Source of the DNA: an uncultured Clostridiaceae bacterium
Lineage (GTDB): Bacteria > Bacillota > Clostridia > TANB77 > CAG-508
Assembly (NCBI GenBank): GCA_948444845.1
Contig: CAOJVB010000018.1
Location: forward strand, 1 to 35,987
Length of the DNA: 35,987 nt
Reading direction: 5' to 3'
This document shows positions 35,739-35,987 of this stretch, piece after piece. Every line of letters starts with the position of its first letter. The stretch's first letter is position 1. The position numbers and the translations under genes were made by a program. The notes beneath the pieces are model-generated. The model ran no database searches, was not told the origin of the DNA, and was given only the letters and a program-made list of their open reading frames with translations.

Positions 35739-35807
35739 ATGAACAGAATACAGAAGATAATTGCATTAATAATAGTGTACTTAATACTTAAAGAATTTGA
35801 CAAATAA
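35739..35807 (+). CDS. 22-residue hydrophobic peptide, candidate type I toxin
   Basis: The peptide begins MNRIQK, has the hydrophobic segment IIALIIVYLIL and ends with charged KEFDK, the form of a short membrane toxin such as Fst, although the sequence is not Fst. A strong GAAAGGAGG lies 8 bases before the ATG. A convergent small RNA on the minus strand shares the terminator and is complementary to bases 35734-35745 around this ATG. Leader hairpin, ATGAAC start and antisense RNA all match locus 1, so the two are paralogous. Toxicity is inferred. Confidence 0.7.
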   Translation: MNRIQKIIALIIVYLILKEFDK

Positions 35808-35882
35808 GGAAACTCCCCTAGTCTAGCCACTAGGGGAGTTCATTTCACTATGAACAACTTTTTTAAAGCAATTTACATTGCT
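35808..35882 (-). ncRNA. Small antisense RNA 2 (candidate type I antitoxin RNA)
   Basis: A transcript of about 75 nt on the minus strand from the promoter at 35889-35917. It has a short 5' hairpin (GCAAT/ATTGC), the linker TTTAAAAAAGTT, a hairpin GTTCA/TGAAC and the shared terminator. Bases 35856-35845 (TGTTCATAGTGA) are complementary to the peptide start region 35734-35745 over 12 contiguous pairs, with one G-U. The order of elements and the linker match small RNA 1. Ends are predicted. Confidence 0.7.
35811..35840. terminator. Bidirectional terminator shared by peptide mRNA 2 and small RNA 2
   Basis: AACTCCCCTAG (35811-35821) pairs perfectly with CTAGGGGAGTT (35830-35840) around an eight-base loop, TCTAGCCA. 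Both convergent transcripts end here, so their loops are complementary, as in par/Fst loci. The following T tract is weak on plus and TTTCCTTATTT on minus. Confidence 0.85.
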
Positions 35883-35888
35883 AAATAT

Positions 35889-35917
35889 AATATACATTAT
35901 TTTCCAACATTTGTCAA
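35889..35917 (-). promoter_or_regulatory. Promoter of small RNA 2
   Basis: On the minus strand TTGACA (35917-35912) and TATATT (35894-35889) have a 17-base spacer and the -10 is followed by ATATTTA, as in small RNA 1. Confidence 0.8.
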
Positions 35918-35987
35918 TCAAAAATAAAAAATATTATGAATAACTTATGATATGATCACCCTATAAAATTAATTTATGAAAAGTTCA

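Overview
The window reads as chromosome from a low-GC, Gram-positive, Clostridia-like bacterium, probably an uncultured anaerobe. The signs are very AT-rich DNA, AGA-dominated arginine usage, strong GGAGG ribosome sites, an ileS-type T-box leader, a MurT/GatD-like pair, and a type IV pilus operon with no secretin gene. I cannot name a species.

Layout. Positions 1-3760 look like one end of an integrated element: a small RNA-regulated peptide locus (85-450), a zinc-finger protein, an HTH protein, an excisionase-like protein and a tyrosine integrase next to a tRNA-Leu(TAA). Positions 4317-7002 hold an XRE regulator pair, a membrane TPR protein and uppP. Positions 7243-16955 are a type IV pilus operon (pilM-pilN fusion, pilO-like, pilP-like, prepilin, prepilin peptidase, two pseudopilins, pilB, pilT, pilC). 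A ROK kinase, a HipA-like kinase, aspS, two small unknown genes and the MurT/GatD-like pair follow. Then come an isoleucine T-box, tRNA relics, a DUF1653-type gene and ileS; a trio of unknown genes; an Ogg-type DNA glycosylase; and addB. A second small RNA-regulated peptide locus lies at 35660-35920. Palindromic repeat elements built on GGGAC-type arms fill many gaps.

Main discovery. Five genes (pilM-pilN, prepilin peptidase, pilC, aspS, addB) are each split by a +1 frameshift, and every split falls at an in-frame CGG codon. Skipping the C gives a GGN glycine codon and the rest of a normal-length protein. I found no other in-frame CGG in any gene here, while about 18 out-of-frame CGG triplets in coding sequence cause no shift. 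This suggests that CGG is not read as arginine in this lineage and instead directs a +1 shift (or is read as a CGGN four-base glycine codon). aspS is normally essential, so decay of all five genes is unlikely.

Second discovery. The two ends of the window carry homologous loci. Each has a leader hairpin of the CCTTTT/AAAAGG type, a short peptide gene, and a convergent small RNA. An internal loop of the RNA is complementary to the peptide's start-codon region, and the terminator loops are complementary too. This is the architecture of the par/Fst type I toxin-antitoxin family, though the peptides themselves are not recognisably Fst.
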